The notes: generated by a model from the letters alone, not told the origin. DNA of 10,817 bases from an uncultured Eubacteriales bacterium (GCA_934486915.1 CAKSRC010000036.1:1-10817); one strand, 5' to 3'. Positions 1 through 6,600 are shown, numbered from the stretch's first letter. Numbers and translations: made by a program.

Positions 1-776
1 CCTGCTTCGCTTGAAAGTTCAGTTAGTATTCTCTCGATTTCTGCCTTTTCTTTCGACAATAGTACTTTTATGTCGTTATTAGTTTCAACTACTGATAACG
101 GTTCTATAAACACAGTTGCGCCGCTTGCGGAGGTATCGTGAACCAAGCCTGCAATTTCACTTCGATACTCCGACTTTACCGGCACTACAAACCTACCGTC
201 CCTAATTGTGACAATGGGGTCTTGCAAATACTTTTGGTACTTAGAAGAATGTATCATTTTATCAAGCTGCGAGCGTACTCTCGAAGAAGCAGACCTTATT
301 TTTCTTCTTATGTCCGCAAGTGCTTGAGAGGCTGTGTCTGCCATCTCGTCATCACTCAAGATTGATGATATTATCTTATCTTCAAAATATTTGTTGGGTA
401 TAATCTTTTCAAAATAAATATCAAGTGATGTTTCTACATTTTCACATCTGGCTTTCCATTCCCTAATAGACCTAAATACTCTAAGTGCTTCACCAATCTT
501 AAGAAGCTCACCCATTGTAAGCATTCCGCCGGACTTTGCCCTTGCGGCTGAGTTTGTAATATCGCTTATCATTCCAAATGACGGGCTTCCAAACCTTGCT
601 ATAAGCATATGAGCATCGTTTGTTTCATTAAGCAACGTTAATGTTTCTTCATATGAGTATGTAGGCAATATGCTTAATGCCATTTCCTTTGTTCTTTCAC
701 AATGAGCTTGATTGGAAAGCATATTCAATACTTTTGGTAGTTCTAATATTTCTTCATATTTTCTTTTATTGTTCAT
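1..776 (-). CDS. mutS2: Endonuclease MutS2, N-terminal part (runs off the left edge)
   Basis: Translating the minus strand gives 258 uninterrupted residues matching the start of MutS2: an early LELPKVLNML segment, then SFGMISDI, GGMLTMGELLRLGEALR, and DGRFVVPVKSEYRSEIAGLVHD followed by SGATVFIEP, which is the most family-typical stretch. Full MutS2 is near 780-790 residues, so only the N-terminal core and clamp region is here; the ATPase and C-terminal Smr nuclease domains lie outside. The family suppresses recombination and, in Bacillus, splits collided ribosomes. I chose the ATG at 774-776 because its distance to the LEL motif suits the family. An in-frame ATG at 837-839 would add 21 residues; neither has a clear Shine-Dalgarno. 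The gene follows recO by about 70 bases and is probably cotranscribed with it. Identity is confident, the start is not. Confidence 0.9.
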   Translation of the reverse strand, partial: MNNKRKYEEILELPKVLNMLSNQAHCERTKEMALSILPTYSYEETLTLLNETNDAHMLIARFGSPSFGMISDITNSAARAKSGGMLTMGELLKIGEALRVFRSIREWKARCENVETSLDIYFEKIIPNKYFEDKIISSILSDDEMADTASQALADIRRKIRSASSRVRSQLDKMIHSSKYQKYLQDPIVTIRDGRFVVPVKSEYRSEIAGLVHDTSASGATVFIEPLSVVETNNDIKVLLSKEKAEIERILTELSSEA

Positions 777-848
777 AAAATCAAAGCTTAATGGTATTAA
801 TTTAAAATACCCTTGCTTTTTCACCTGCCTTTTTATCATAATATATTT

Positions 849-1595
849 TTAACATACATTGTGGTAAAAGTCCAATGTTTTAAATTTTCTATCTAAAGTT
901 GCCCTTACATATTCTTCTGCTGCTGCCGAAAACTGATCAAGACTTTCACCCAAAAGTTCAAAGGAAAATATTTTTTTAAATTCTGCATATATAGAATGCC
1001 TAAGCGCTGTAAGTGCCCCCATGTTCAACGGCAGGGAATAAATATTCCCATGCTTAAAAAAGCACTCACTACACTCGATTTTCCCCTGATACGGGACAAA
1101 AAACATTCTTTTATCCTCATACTTTGCGCAGCTGTCGCAGCATACCAAGTTTGGCATATACCCCGCTAATGCCATGATTCTCATCTCAAAGACAGCCTTT
1201 ATGATTTTTCTATCCTTTTTATCATTTGAAAGATAGTACAATGAATTTAAAATCAAACGCAGAAAGTCATTAGCCTGATAATGCTCTGAAGCTAATGCTA
1301 TGGTAAGTTCGCAAAAATATTGAGCAAGCGCTAGCTTTTCTATGCTGTCTCTTAGTGAGAAAAATACTTCGATAGGAGTTGATTCGTCAATTATGTACTT
1401 TTCCCGCCCCTTATATATTACAAGGCGGGAATAACAAAAGAGTTGGGTAGATATGGAATTTTTATTTTTTAAGCTTTTAGCGCCCTTTACAAATGCGTGC
1501 ACCAAGCCGTCACTCTTAGTAAGCACTGTTACCAAGCGATCGCTTTCACCTACGGTTTTCTCCATTATAACCAATCCTTCTGTCTTTATCTGCAT
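849..1595 (-). CDS. recO: DNA repair protein RecO
   Basis: RecO loads RecA onto SSB-coated single strands with RecR in the RecFOR recombination pathway. The 248-residue product has the N-terminal OB-fold start (MQIKTEGLVI, then GESDRLVTVLTKSDGLV and FVKGAKSLKNK) over residues 1-80, a helical middle, and a zinc-binding cluster with C153-x2-C156 and C175-x2-C178. Length fits the family (about 240-260). The longer ORF starting at 1619 is rejected: GGAGG at 1605-1609 sits 9 bases before the ATG at 1593-1595, and the resulting N terminus is the canonical one. The start lies inside the yqzL-like gene, 50 bases before that gene's end and in another frame, so translation of the two is probably coupled. 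MutS2 follows downstream. Confidence 0.95.
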   Translation of the reverse strand: MQIKTEGLVIMEKTVGESDRLVTVLTKSDGLVHAFVKGAKSLKNKNSISTQLFCYSRLVIYKGREKYIIDESTPIEVFFSLRDSIEKLALAQYFCELTIALASEHYQANDFLRLILNSLYYLSNDKKDRKIIKAVFEMRIMALAGYMPNLVCCDSCAKYEDKRMFFVPYQGKIECSECFFKHGNIYSLPLNMGALTALRHSIYAEFKKIFSFELLGESLDQFSAAAEEYVRATLDRKFKTLDFYHNVC

Positions 1596-1710
1596 TTGTC
1601 GCTTCCTCCAAAGGGTCATTCATGCTTCGATGTTTTATTTTAGTGTATTCAAGGTAATCACTAACTGAACCGGTATTAACAAAATTAAGCCATGCTGTCT
1701 CTTTATCCAT
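1546..1710 (-). CDS. yqzL: Small YqzL-like protein, overlapping the recO start
   Basis: A 54-codon ORF starts at ATG 1708-1710 (MDKETAWLNFVNTGSVSDYL, then EYTKIKHR) and ends at TGA 1546-1548. The pattern W-x2-F-x2-TG-x4-YL-x-Y is that of the short YqzL family, whose gene lies between era and recO in Bacillus subtilis; the same position is seen here. It has its own site, AGGGGG, 9 bases before the ATG. The last 50 bases overlap recO in a different frame, so the tail after about residue 38 is constrained by recO and may be less conserved. YqzL function is not established; position suggests a role tied to era/recO expression or ribosome/DNA maintenance, which is only inference. The ORF is short enough that automatic annotation may miss it. 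Confidence 0.7.
   Translation of the reverse strand: MDKETAWLNFVNTGSVSDYLEYTKIKHRSMNDPLEEATNADKDRRIGYNGENRR
1605..1609 (-). promoter_or_regulatory. Ribosome binding site deciding the recO start
   Basis: Minus-strand GGAGG, 9 bases before the ATG at 1593-1595. It lies inside the coding sequence of the upstream yqzL-like gene. It supports the 248-residue RecO over an upstream in-frame start at 1619. Confidence 0.8.
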
Positions 1711-1734
1711 TATGATATACCCCCTATAAAATAA

Positions 1735-1753
1735 ATACTTATATAATAAGTAT
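1735..1753. repeat. 7-bp palindrome in the era-yqzL gap
   Basis: ATACTTA and TAAGTAT form a perfect inverted repeat around a 5-base spacer. It is 25 bases before the yqzL start and contains AT-rich -10-like hexamers on the minus strand. It could be an operator over a promoter for yqzL-recO-mutS2, or chance in AT-rich DNA. No convincing -35 was found. Confidence 0.3.
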
Positions 1754-1788
1754 CTACTATTACGAGGGATTTATTACGCATAAAATGT

Positions 1789-1859
1789 AGAAGGTTTATT
1801 TTGCTAATTATAGATTAAAATCATTTTTATCAAAGCCAAAATTTTTGAGTAAACCTTCT
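1789..1859 (-). other. 10-bp inverted repeat spanning the 3' end of era
   Basis: Arms at 1789-1798 and 1850-1859 are perfect reverse complements (AGAAGGTTTA/TAAACCTTCT), 51 bases apart. One arm is in the last era codons and the other just after its stop. In era mRNA this could fold as a 3' stem with a long AT-rich loop. There is no T-run, so I do not call it a terminator. Confidence 0.3.
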
Positions 1860-2731
1860 CTATTTCGCCAGTCCTCTTTGACCTTAACCCACAATTGTAA
1901 ATTAACCTTACAATCAAAAAATGATTCTATATCTTCTCTTGCGCTTTTTCCTATTCTTTTGAGCATTGACCCTGATTTCCCTATTATTATACCCTTATGA
2001 CTTACCTTTTCGCAATATATTGTGGCATCTATGTCGATTATATCAGGTTTATTCTCTCTTGTACGCATTTTTTCGACTGATACTGCGATACCATGAGGTA
2101 TCTCCTTATCAAGGAGCCTTAACATTTTTTCCCTTATCATTTCAGCCACTATGACTCTTTCAGGCTGGTCGGTCAATGTATCCTCATCAAAAAAGAAGTC
2201 TGATACATTTGCAAGCTTATCCAATTCACTTGTAAGAGATGATATTCCATCGCCTGTTTTTGCCGAAAGCGGAACGACAGCACTAAACTCAAACTCTTTC
2301 ATAAACTCCGTGATTTGGCTTATTATAAGGCTTTTATCTAAAACTAAATCAATCTTATTTATAACTAAAACTGCGGGAAGTTTTAAGGCTTTAAATCTTT
2401 CTATAAGCTCTTTTTCCGAATCCTGCATACTTCTTCCGGCCTCAACAACCAAAATGCAAACATCTACCCCGGCTACTGATTCATTAATGGATTTTACCAT
2501 ATATTTTCCAAGACTTGTCTTAGGTTTATGAAGACCCGGCGTATCTATAAATACAAATTGAGTAGAATCCTTAGTTAATACTCCCATTATACGAGTTCTT
2601 GTAGTTTGTGGTTTATTGGAAACTATAGCGATTTTTTGACCTAAAAGTGTATTTAAAAGTGATGATTTCCCAACATTCGGCCTCCCCGTGATTGCTATAA
2701 AGGCCGATTTTGTTTGAGTATTATGAGTCAA
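1808..2731 (-). CDS. era: GTPase Era
   Basis: Era is an essential GTPase that binds 16S rRNA near its 3' end and aids 30S subunit maturation. The 307-residue product shows all GTPase motifs: G1 GRPNVGKS (16-23), the switch-I PQTTRTR (41-47), G3 DTPG (63-66), G4 NKID (125-128) and G5 SAKTG (156-160). The C-terminal KH domain has GIIIGKSGSMLKRIG, with the RNA-binding GxxG loop at 251-254. Length is normal (about 300). The start is TTG, not ATG: TTG at 2729-2731 lies 7 bases after AGGAG, and no other start occurs before the G1 motif. dgkA ends 15 bases upstream. In Bacillus cdd lies between dgkA and era; it is absent here. Confidence 0.97.
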   Translation of the reverse strand: MTHNTQTKSAFIAITGRPNVGKSSLLNTLLGQKIAIVSNKPQTTRTRIMGVLTKDSTQFVFIDTPGLHKPKTSLGKYMVKSINESVAGVDVCILVVEAGRSMQDSEKELIERFKALKLPAVLVINKIDLVLDKSLIISQITEFMKEFEFSAVVPLSAKTGDGISSLTSELDKLANVSDFFFDEDTLTDQPERVIVAEMIREKMLRLLDKEIPHGIAVSVEKMRTRENKPDIIDIDATIYCEKVSHKGIIIGKSGSMLKRIGKSAREDIESFFDCKVNLQLWVKVKEDWRNREGLLKNFGFDKNDFNL

Positions 2732-2738
2732 AATAATT

Positions 2739-2743
2739 CTCCT
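2739..2743 (-). promoter_or_regulatory. Ribosome binding site for the TTG start of era
   Basis: Minus-strand AGGAG, 7 bases before TTG at 2729-2731. It decides the non-ATG start of Era; the next Met codon lies well beyond the P-loop. Confidence 0.8.
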
Positions 2744-2746
2744 AAC

Positions 2747-3250
2747 TTATTTTTTGTTTCTTATTTTATTTCTAAAAATCAAAGATTTAATTCTATTTTT
2801 TATTTCTATTGGACCCAAATAAATAAAAAATCCCGATACTAAAAGCGATAGTATAAGCAACACAAGCAAAACCTTATGAATCCAAAAGAAATCTATTATA
2901 TTAATAAACACGGCTATATTCCAAAAGAACATTACCCCTATAATCGCTGCAAAAAATGCACATATAAAAACTGCTCCTGCTGCTATATCTTTTGCCACTT
3001 TTGCCATTCTATTGTAGTTTTCTGCACAAATATCTGAAAGTACCTCTGCAGAAGTATTGACCATTTCTGCTGCTAAAACAGCTGAAATGGTCAATAATAA
3101 AATAGCATATTTCTCTGCCGATAAATGGAAAAAAGGTGCAAAAGCCAACACATATAAGCTTGCGCAAATATGTATTCTCATATGTCGCTCATTTTTTATA
3201 CAATGGAAGATTCCTTTAAATGCGCATATAAAGCTTTTTATCTCTTTCAT
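2747..3250 (-). CDS. dgkA: Diacylglycerol/undecaprenol kinase DgkA family, with C-terminal extension
   Basis: Membrane kinase of the DgkA family; in Gram-positives it phosphorylates undecaprenol, feeding the lipid carrier for wall synthesis. The signature E62-x2-N65-T-S-x-E69 (AAEMVNTSAE) matches the family's E-x2-NTA-x-E active site, followed by AKVAKDIAAGAV (83-94). NERHMRIH (20-27) matches the conserved cytoplasmic N-terminal segment. Hydrophobic segments lie near 30-41, 47-60 and 91-110. Residues 127-146 form an additional hydrophobic stretch with a basic tail (KNRIKSLIFRNKIRNKK). At 167 residues it is longer than the typical 120-125 by about 40, which accounts for the extra segment. It starts 2 bases after ybeY ends, so it is cotranscribed and probably coupled. 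Substrate cannot be settled from sequence. Confidence 0.92.
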   Translation of the reverse strand: MKEIKSFICAFKGIFHCIKNERHMRIHICASLYVLAFAPFFHLSAEKYAILLLTISAVLAAEMVNTSAEVLSDICAENYNRMAKVAKDIAAGAVFICAFFAAIIGVMFFWNIAVFINIIDFFWIHKVLLVLLILSLLVSGFFIYLGPIEIKNRIKSLIFRNKIRNKK

Positions 3251-3252
3251 TT

Positions 3253-3750
3253 TTATTTACTTACTCCATAACTTTCAGTACTGGGTAACCCTACTTGCCT
3301 TAGAATATCTTCTTCTTTTTCTCTCATTCTAAGTTTATCCATGTTAGTTTGATGGTCGTATCCCAAAAGATGAAGCATTGAATGGACAACTAAAAATCCC
3401 AATTCTCTTTGTAGGGTAAATCCGTATTCATTTGCGTGTTCTATTGCTTTTTCTACTGAGACAACGACATCTCCAAGTATTTTATTGCCTGTCTCGGGAT
3501 TAACATCATACTCGCCGTTTTCTCCCATAGGGAAAGACAACACATCTGTCTCTTTGTCTATATTCCTATGTTTTTTATTTAATTCTCTTATTTGCGCATT
3601 GTCTACAAAAGTAATTACTACCTCAGCAGGGCCCTCAAATTTCTCCGTGTCTAACACAGCGTGCACACATCTGCGCAATAACAACCTTATTCCTGATGGA
3701 ATTTTTACATCTGCTTGATCATTTCTAATTAAAACTTTAACCTTAACCAT
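3253..3750 (-). CDS. ybeY: Endoribonuclease YbeY (rRNA maturation factor)
   Basis: YbeY is a zinc-dependent RNase involved in 16S rRNA 3'-end processing and ribosome quality control. The 165-residue product contains the metal site HSMLHLLGYDH, with H123, H127 and H133 as ligands, and the upstream family signature LNKKHRNIDKETDVLSFP (58-74). Length is normal. I chose ATG 3748-3750: AAGGG lies 7 bases upstream, and phoH stops 1 base earlier (TAA 3752-3754). An in-frame ATG at 3777, inside phoH, would add nine residues but has its AAAGG only 3 bases away. dgkA follows after 2 bases. In Bacillus the PgpH gene (yqfF) lies between phoH and ybeY; it is missing here. Confidence 0.95.
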   Translation of the reverse strand: MVKVKVLIRNDQADVKIPSGIRLLLRRCVHAVLDTEKFEGPAEVVITFVDNAQIRELNKKHRNIDKETDVLSFPMGENGEYDVNPETGNKILGDVVVSVEKAIEHANEYGFTLQRELGFLVVHSMLHLLGYDHQTNMDKLRMREKEEDILRQVGLPSTESYGVSK

Positions 3751-3751
3751 A

Positions 3752-4696
3752 TTATTTCCCTTTCTCTTCCTTATCATAAGCCTTTATTATATCTTGAACC
3801 AGCTTATGACGAACTACATCCTTATCATTAAAACTAATTTGTGAAATCCCCTTAATATCCTTTAAAATTCTAATAGCATCCTTAAGACCTGACCTAACCC
3901 TCGTTGGAAGGTCTATTTGAGTCACATCACCCGTTATTACCATCTTAGAGCCAAAACCCAATCTTGTCAAAAACATTTTCATTTGTTCCCTTGTAGTATT
4001 TTGGGCCTCATCTAAAATAATAAAACTATCTTCCAAGGTTCTGCCCCTCATATAAGCCAATGGAGCAACTTCTATATTGCCCCTTTCTGCATATCTTTTG
4101 TATACATCCGGTCCGAGCATATCAAAAAGAGCATCGTATATAGGTCTTAGATAGGGGTCAACCTTTTGCTGCAAATCGCCCGGGAGAAACCCCAAGCTTT
4201 CACCCGCCTCAACTGCAGGCCTTGTTATTATTATTTTTTCAACTTCATGCGCCTTAAAAGCTTTTACTGCTAAAGCTACTGCAAGATAGGTTTTCCCTGT
4301 CCCGGCCGGACCGACAGCTATAGTAACTGTATTATTTTTTATCGCATTGCAATATTTTTCCTGGCCTATCGTTTTAGGTTTTATAGGTTTACCCTTAGGG
4401 GTCGTGAAAATAAGATCCTTAGACAAATCATTTTTAGGAATTTTATCTTTATATAAAGAGATAGAATACCTAATATCATGAGTTTCGATATCTTCGCCCT
4501 TAGAAATTCTATTTATAGAGTCCTTAATAATTTCAAAAGCCCCTATAACATTTTCATCACCTAATATTTTTATATTAGAATCTCTTACTAATATTTCGAC
4601 ATTAAGCTCTTCTTCTATAATCTTTATATTTTCGTCAAGATTTCCAAAAAACGAATCTAAATTATCTACACAAGATATATCGACAATTTTTTCCAG
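3752..4696 (-). CDS. phoH: PhoH family ATPase
   Basis: PhoH-like protein, an RNA-associated P-loop ATPase often found next to ybeY. Counting from the CTG at 4694-4696 it has 314 residues, the usual size. The N-terminal segment (SFFGNLDENIKIIEEELNVE, then RDSNIKILGD) is the typical PhoH opening. Walker A is GPAGTGKT (129-136), Walker B FIILDEAQN (225-233), with further PhoH motifs ITRPAVEAGESLGFLPGDL (157-175) and VITGDVTQIDLP (253-264). GGAGG lies 7 bases before the CTG. The open frame extends to a GTG at 4766-4768, but that stretch contains a perfect extended -10 box, lacks a Shine-Dalgarno, and encodes residues outside the family pattern. A CTG start is rare, so the start is inferred; identity is firm. 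It appears to be first gene of phoH-ybeY-dgkA-era. Confidence 0.93.
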   Translation of the reverse strand: MEKIVDISCVDNLDSFFGNLDENIKIIEEELNVEILVRDSNIKILGDENVIGAFEIIKDSINRISKGEDIETHDIRYSISLYKDKIPKNDLSKDLIFTTPKGKPIKPKTIGQEKYCNAIKNNTVTIAVGPAGTGKTYLAVALAVKAFKAHEVEKIIITRPAVEAGESLGFLPGDLQQKVDPYLRPIYDALFDMLGPDVYKRYAERGNIEVAPLAYMRGRTLEDSFIILDEAQNTTREQMKMFLTRLGFGSKMVITGDVTQIDLPTRVRSGLKDAIRILKDIKGISQISFNDKDVVRHKLVQDIIKAYDKEEKGK

Positions 4697-4703
4697 AGTT
4701 AAA

Positions 4704-4708
4704 CCTCC
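4704..4708 (-). promoter_or_regulatory. Ribosome binding site pointing to a CTG start of phoH
   Basis: Minus-strand GGAGG (within GGGAGG) is followed by a 7-base spacer and then the in-frame CTG at 4694-4696. No ATG, GTG or TTG in this frame lies at a suitable distance. Confidence 0.6.
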
Positions 4709-4739
4709 CTTTAGACACTCTTTACAAAGGCCTATTGAT

Positions 4740-4768
4740 ATTATATCACAGCTGTAAATTAAAATCAC
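4740..4768 (-). promoter_or_regulatory. Putative sigma-A extended -10 promoter for phoH
   Basis: On the minus strand TGATATAAT (4740-4748) is a perfect extended -10 box (TGn-TATAAT). The hexamer at -35 with 17-base spacing, GTGATT (4763-4768), is poor, as is common with extended -10 promoters. Transcription would begin near 4733, leaving a leader of about 35-40 bases with GGGAGG before the phoH start. This would separate phoH-ybeY-dgkA-era from the sporulation genes yqfCD upstream. Confidence 0.5.
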
Positions 4769-4904
4769 TATATAAAGGATTATTTTTTAATTTTTAGTAA
4801 TTTTACTGCGTTAAGCTGTCATGGTATATATTGGTTTTTGTGCCATGTGTACAACAAATTTCGTATAATTCATCATTTTCCCCATCTTATTCTAAATATA
4901 CCGG

Positions 4905-6077
4905 TTAATTAACAATAATTTCTTCTGCTACTGCAATGTCCTCCTCACAATAATAATTCACTTCATACATATACTTATCATCCTCTATTTTTTCTAAAAA
5001 ATTCTTATCAATAATCATGGCATCCTTAAAGCTTTCCTCTTCTATCTTTTGGATTTTTTGTTTAGCTTCTTCTCTTGCTTCATCCTCAGTCAAAACAATA
5101 TCATGAGCCTCTTGACCTATAAATACTTGCTTATAGATATTTATTGGCAGCGGCATATCAAAAAAGCTCAGTCTCTCTTTTTTGTATTCTTTCTTATATT
5201 CACCACTTGGCTTAGGTGAAAATGTAAGAGGTATATTGGCCCCAAATATTTTGGCGGAGGATCTCGTCACGTTTTTCCCCGTTTCGTTATACACCGTTTG
5301 ACAAAATGGCACCTCTCCTTGTATTTTTCTATTGGTATACGCAAAAATCTTCCCGCTCGCATGATGTAATGTGCAGCCGCCATATACATCTTCAACGACG
5401 CCATTTATCAAAAGCTGTCCTTTAAATACCGCATCACCTACTTGCATCTCTGGAGCCCCGTCATATACCTCCGTTCTCGATATTTGAGCATCGCATTTAG
5501 CCTTTATATTGCACGGTTTATCCTTGGGGACTATTTCAGGCGGGACTATACGTTCCTTTATAGATACCTCCGCCACGCTTCCACGTATGTTAACCGAAAG
5601 CCATGCTACGTTATCAATATTTTGCATAGCTTTTTGTTCCAGCATTCTTATGTTTATCTTACTTTTAAGTTTACCTTCATCAAGCCCCAATTCTTTCATG
5701 GAGTGCCTAATTTGGTCCTCCGGGATTTGATTTGCTCCATTTATATCCACCTGCCAAACAAATAACGACATAAAATATAATATTCCAAAAAACACAATCA
5801 TTCCGACTACTAATCCCATCCTTGGCTTGAATCTTCTCAAGAAAAACGGGAATCCATATCGTTTTTTAACACTGGCCCTCAGTCTTGCTTTTCTTGCAAT
5901 AGGCCTTAGCTTTTTATATTCAGAGGCTGCGACAAATGCTGTCAAAACGCCATTTACCTTTTTTATATCCCAAAGATATATACCTTGCCTTGCCGCCAAG
6001 CTCATAAATTTTTCAGGACTTTCCCCTCTTGCCTCAAAAAACACATATCCTAAAAGCCATCTTATTAATTTAAGCAA
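4905..6077 (-). CDS. yqfD: Sporulation protein YqfD
   Basis: YqfD is a mother-cell membrane protein of endospore formers (sigma-E regulon in Bacillus), encoded with yqfC; its biochemical role is not established. The 390-residue product starts MLKLIRWLLGYVFFEARGES and continues PEKFMSLAARQGI, the typical opening. A basic cytoplasmic stretch (RKARLRASVKKRYG) precedes one membrane segment near residues 88-110 (GLVVGMIVFFGILYFMSLFVW). Next come VDINGANQIPEDQIR and NIDNVAWLSVNIRGSVAEVSI, resembling the POTRA-like region of this family. The rest is a predicted extracytoplasmic domain ending in an acidic tail. Start: GAGGTGA (6083-6089) lies 5 bases before TTG 6075-6077. A GTG at 6084-6086, inside that site, would add three residues. 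yqfC stops at 6088, so the pair is coupled. Confidence 0.9.
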   Translation of the reverse strand: MLKLIRWLLGYVFFEARGESPEKFMSLAARQGIYLWDIKKVNGVLTAFVAASEYKKLRPIARKARLRASVKKRYGFPFFLRRFKPRMGLVVGMIVFFGILYFMSLFVWQVDINGANQIPEDQIRHSMKELGLDEGKLKSKINIRMLEQKAMQNIDNVAWLSVNIRGSVAEVSIKERIVPPEIVPKDKPCNIKAKCDAQISRTEVYDGAPEMQVGDAVFKGQLLINGVVEDVYGGCTLHHASGKIFAYTNRKIQGEVPFCQTVYNETGKNVTRSSAKIFGANIPLTFSPKPSGEYKKEYKKERLSFFDMPLPINIYKQVFIGQEAHDIVLTEDEAREEAKQKIQKIEEESFKDAMIIDKNFLEKIEDDKYMYEVNYYCEEDIAVAEEIIVN

Positions 6078-6082
6078 AGTCT

Positions 6083-6089
6083 TCACCTC
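6083..6089 (-). promoter_or_regulatory. Ribosome binding site overlapping the yqfC stop, deciding the yqfD start
   Basis: GAGGTGA overlaps the TGA stop of yqfC (6088-6090) and contains the GTG at 6084-6086. That GTG is part of the site itself, so TTG 6075-6077, 5 bases downstream, is the better initiation codon. Confidence 0.6.
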
Positions 6090-6387
6090 ATGTAATAAAT
6101 TCTATAGATGTAACAAAGCCCGTTATGATTAAAGACTCAGTGCTTAAACACTTTATACTTAAATTTCTCCCCATAAATTGGCTTATTGTTTTCCCCGTAT
6201 TCACTCTAATAATATTTTCATCATATTCAAGCACTCCCTTTGAGCCTTCTATTATTACCTCGCGATTGCCGTTCATTTCAAAGTGCGGCATATTTGTAAT
6301 TGCTCCAAGCGGAAGTTCGGCCTTGTCTATGATATGATGAGCATTGTCTATATTTAATTTCTTACTTGATTTACGCTTTTTTCTCAC
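6088..6387 (-). CDS. yqfC: Sporulation protein YqfC (YabP/YqfC family)
   Basis: This 99-residue protein belongs to the YabP/YqfC family of small sporulation proteins. After a basic N terminus (MRKKRKSSKK) it has ELPLGAITNMPHFEMNGNREVIIEGSKGVLEYDENIIRVNTG and NLSIKCLSTESLIITG, the beta-rich pattern of the family, covering almost the whole chain. Length is normal (about 90-100). The start is GTG (6385-6387) preceded by AGGGGTGA with 7 bases after AGGGG. yqfD follows immediately. In Bacillus the yqfCD pair is transcribed by sigma-E; I could not find a convincing sigma-E promoter here, but the upstream region holds repeat copy 1 with a CATATAAT box on this strand. Together with ylbJ, which diverges from it, it marks this region as sporulation-related. 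Confidence 0.88.
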   Translation of the reverse strand: MRKKRKSSKKLNIDNAHHIIDKAELPLGAITNMPHFEMNGNREVIIEGSKGVLEYDENIIRVNTGKTISQFMGRNLSIKCLSTESLIITGFVTSIEFIT

Positions 6388-6420
6388 AGTTTCACCCCTT
6401 TAGGTTTAAACTTTTCATTT

Positions 6421-6600
6421 TTTAAATCGAAACAACACTCCGCTTTGCTTGCAAAGAACAGAGTATGCTATAGATTGCAAGCAGTGCAAAGGAAGCGTTA
6501 GCTCCTCAATGTTTCAGTGTAGGATTATATGTCCCCACTGAAATCTTGGATGAAACCCGCCGCTTTAAGAGGCGGGGCACATCTGCACTTTGATTATAAT
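6421..6600. repeat. Hairpin-rich intergenic repeat, copy 1 (longest)
   Basis: About 180 bases between the divergent yqfC and ylbJ. Ends are TTTAAATC on the left and TTTGATTATA (6589-6598) on the right. Four stem-loops are visible on the plus strand. Stem 1 pairs 6437-6448 with 6451-6464 with a small bulge. Stem 2 is AGGAAGC-GTTA-GCTCCT (6490-6506). Stem 3 is TTTCAGTG (6512-6519) with CACTGAAA (6536-6543), with TTATATG in its loop. Stem 4 is CCCGCC (6556-6561) with GGCGGG (6571-6576), flanked by GATG/CATC. Stems 1-3 recur in copy 3; stem 4 and the preceding AAATCTTGGATG recur in copy 2. No convincing ORF lies inside. It may be a non-autonomous mobile element or a structured RNA. Confidence 0.75.

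Noticed and set aside
2151..2531. Plus-strand ORF of 126 codons opposite era
   Set aside because: It is fully antisense to the conserved GTPase domain of Era, with no recognisable domain.
4811..4885. 24-codon minus-strand ORF between yqfD and phoH (starts MGKMMNYTKFVV)
   Set aside because: It is very short, has only a partial GGGG site for an internal ATG, and matches no family I recognise. AT-rich gaps often contain such frames.
5442..5765. Plus-strand ORFs of 107 and 73 codons opposite yqfD
   Set aside because: They are antisense to a well-supported gene, overlap each other in different frames and lack family resemblance.
6490..6600. tRNA or known riboswitch in repeat copy 1
   Set aside because: No cloverleaf, CCA end, T-loop motif or recognised aptamer core (such as TPP, SAM, cobalamin or T-box) could be found.
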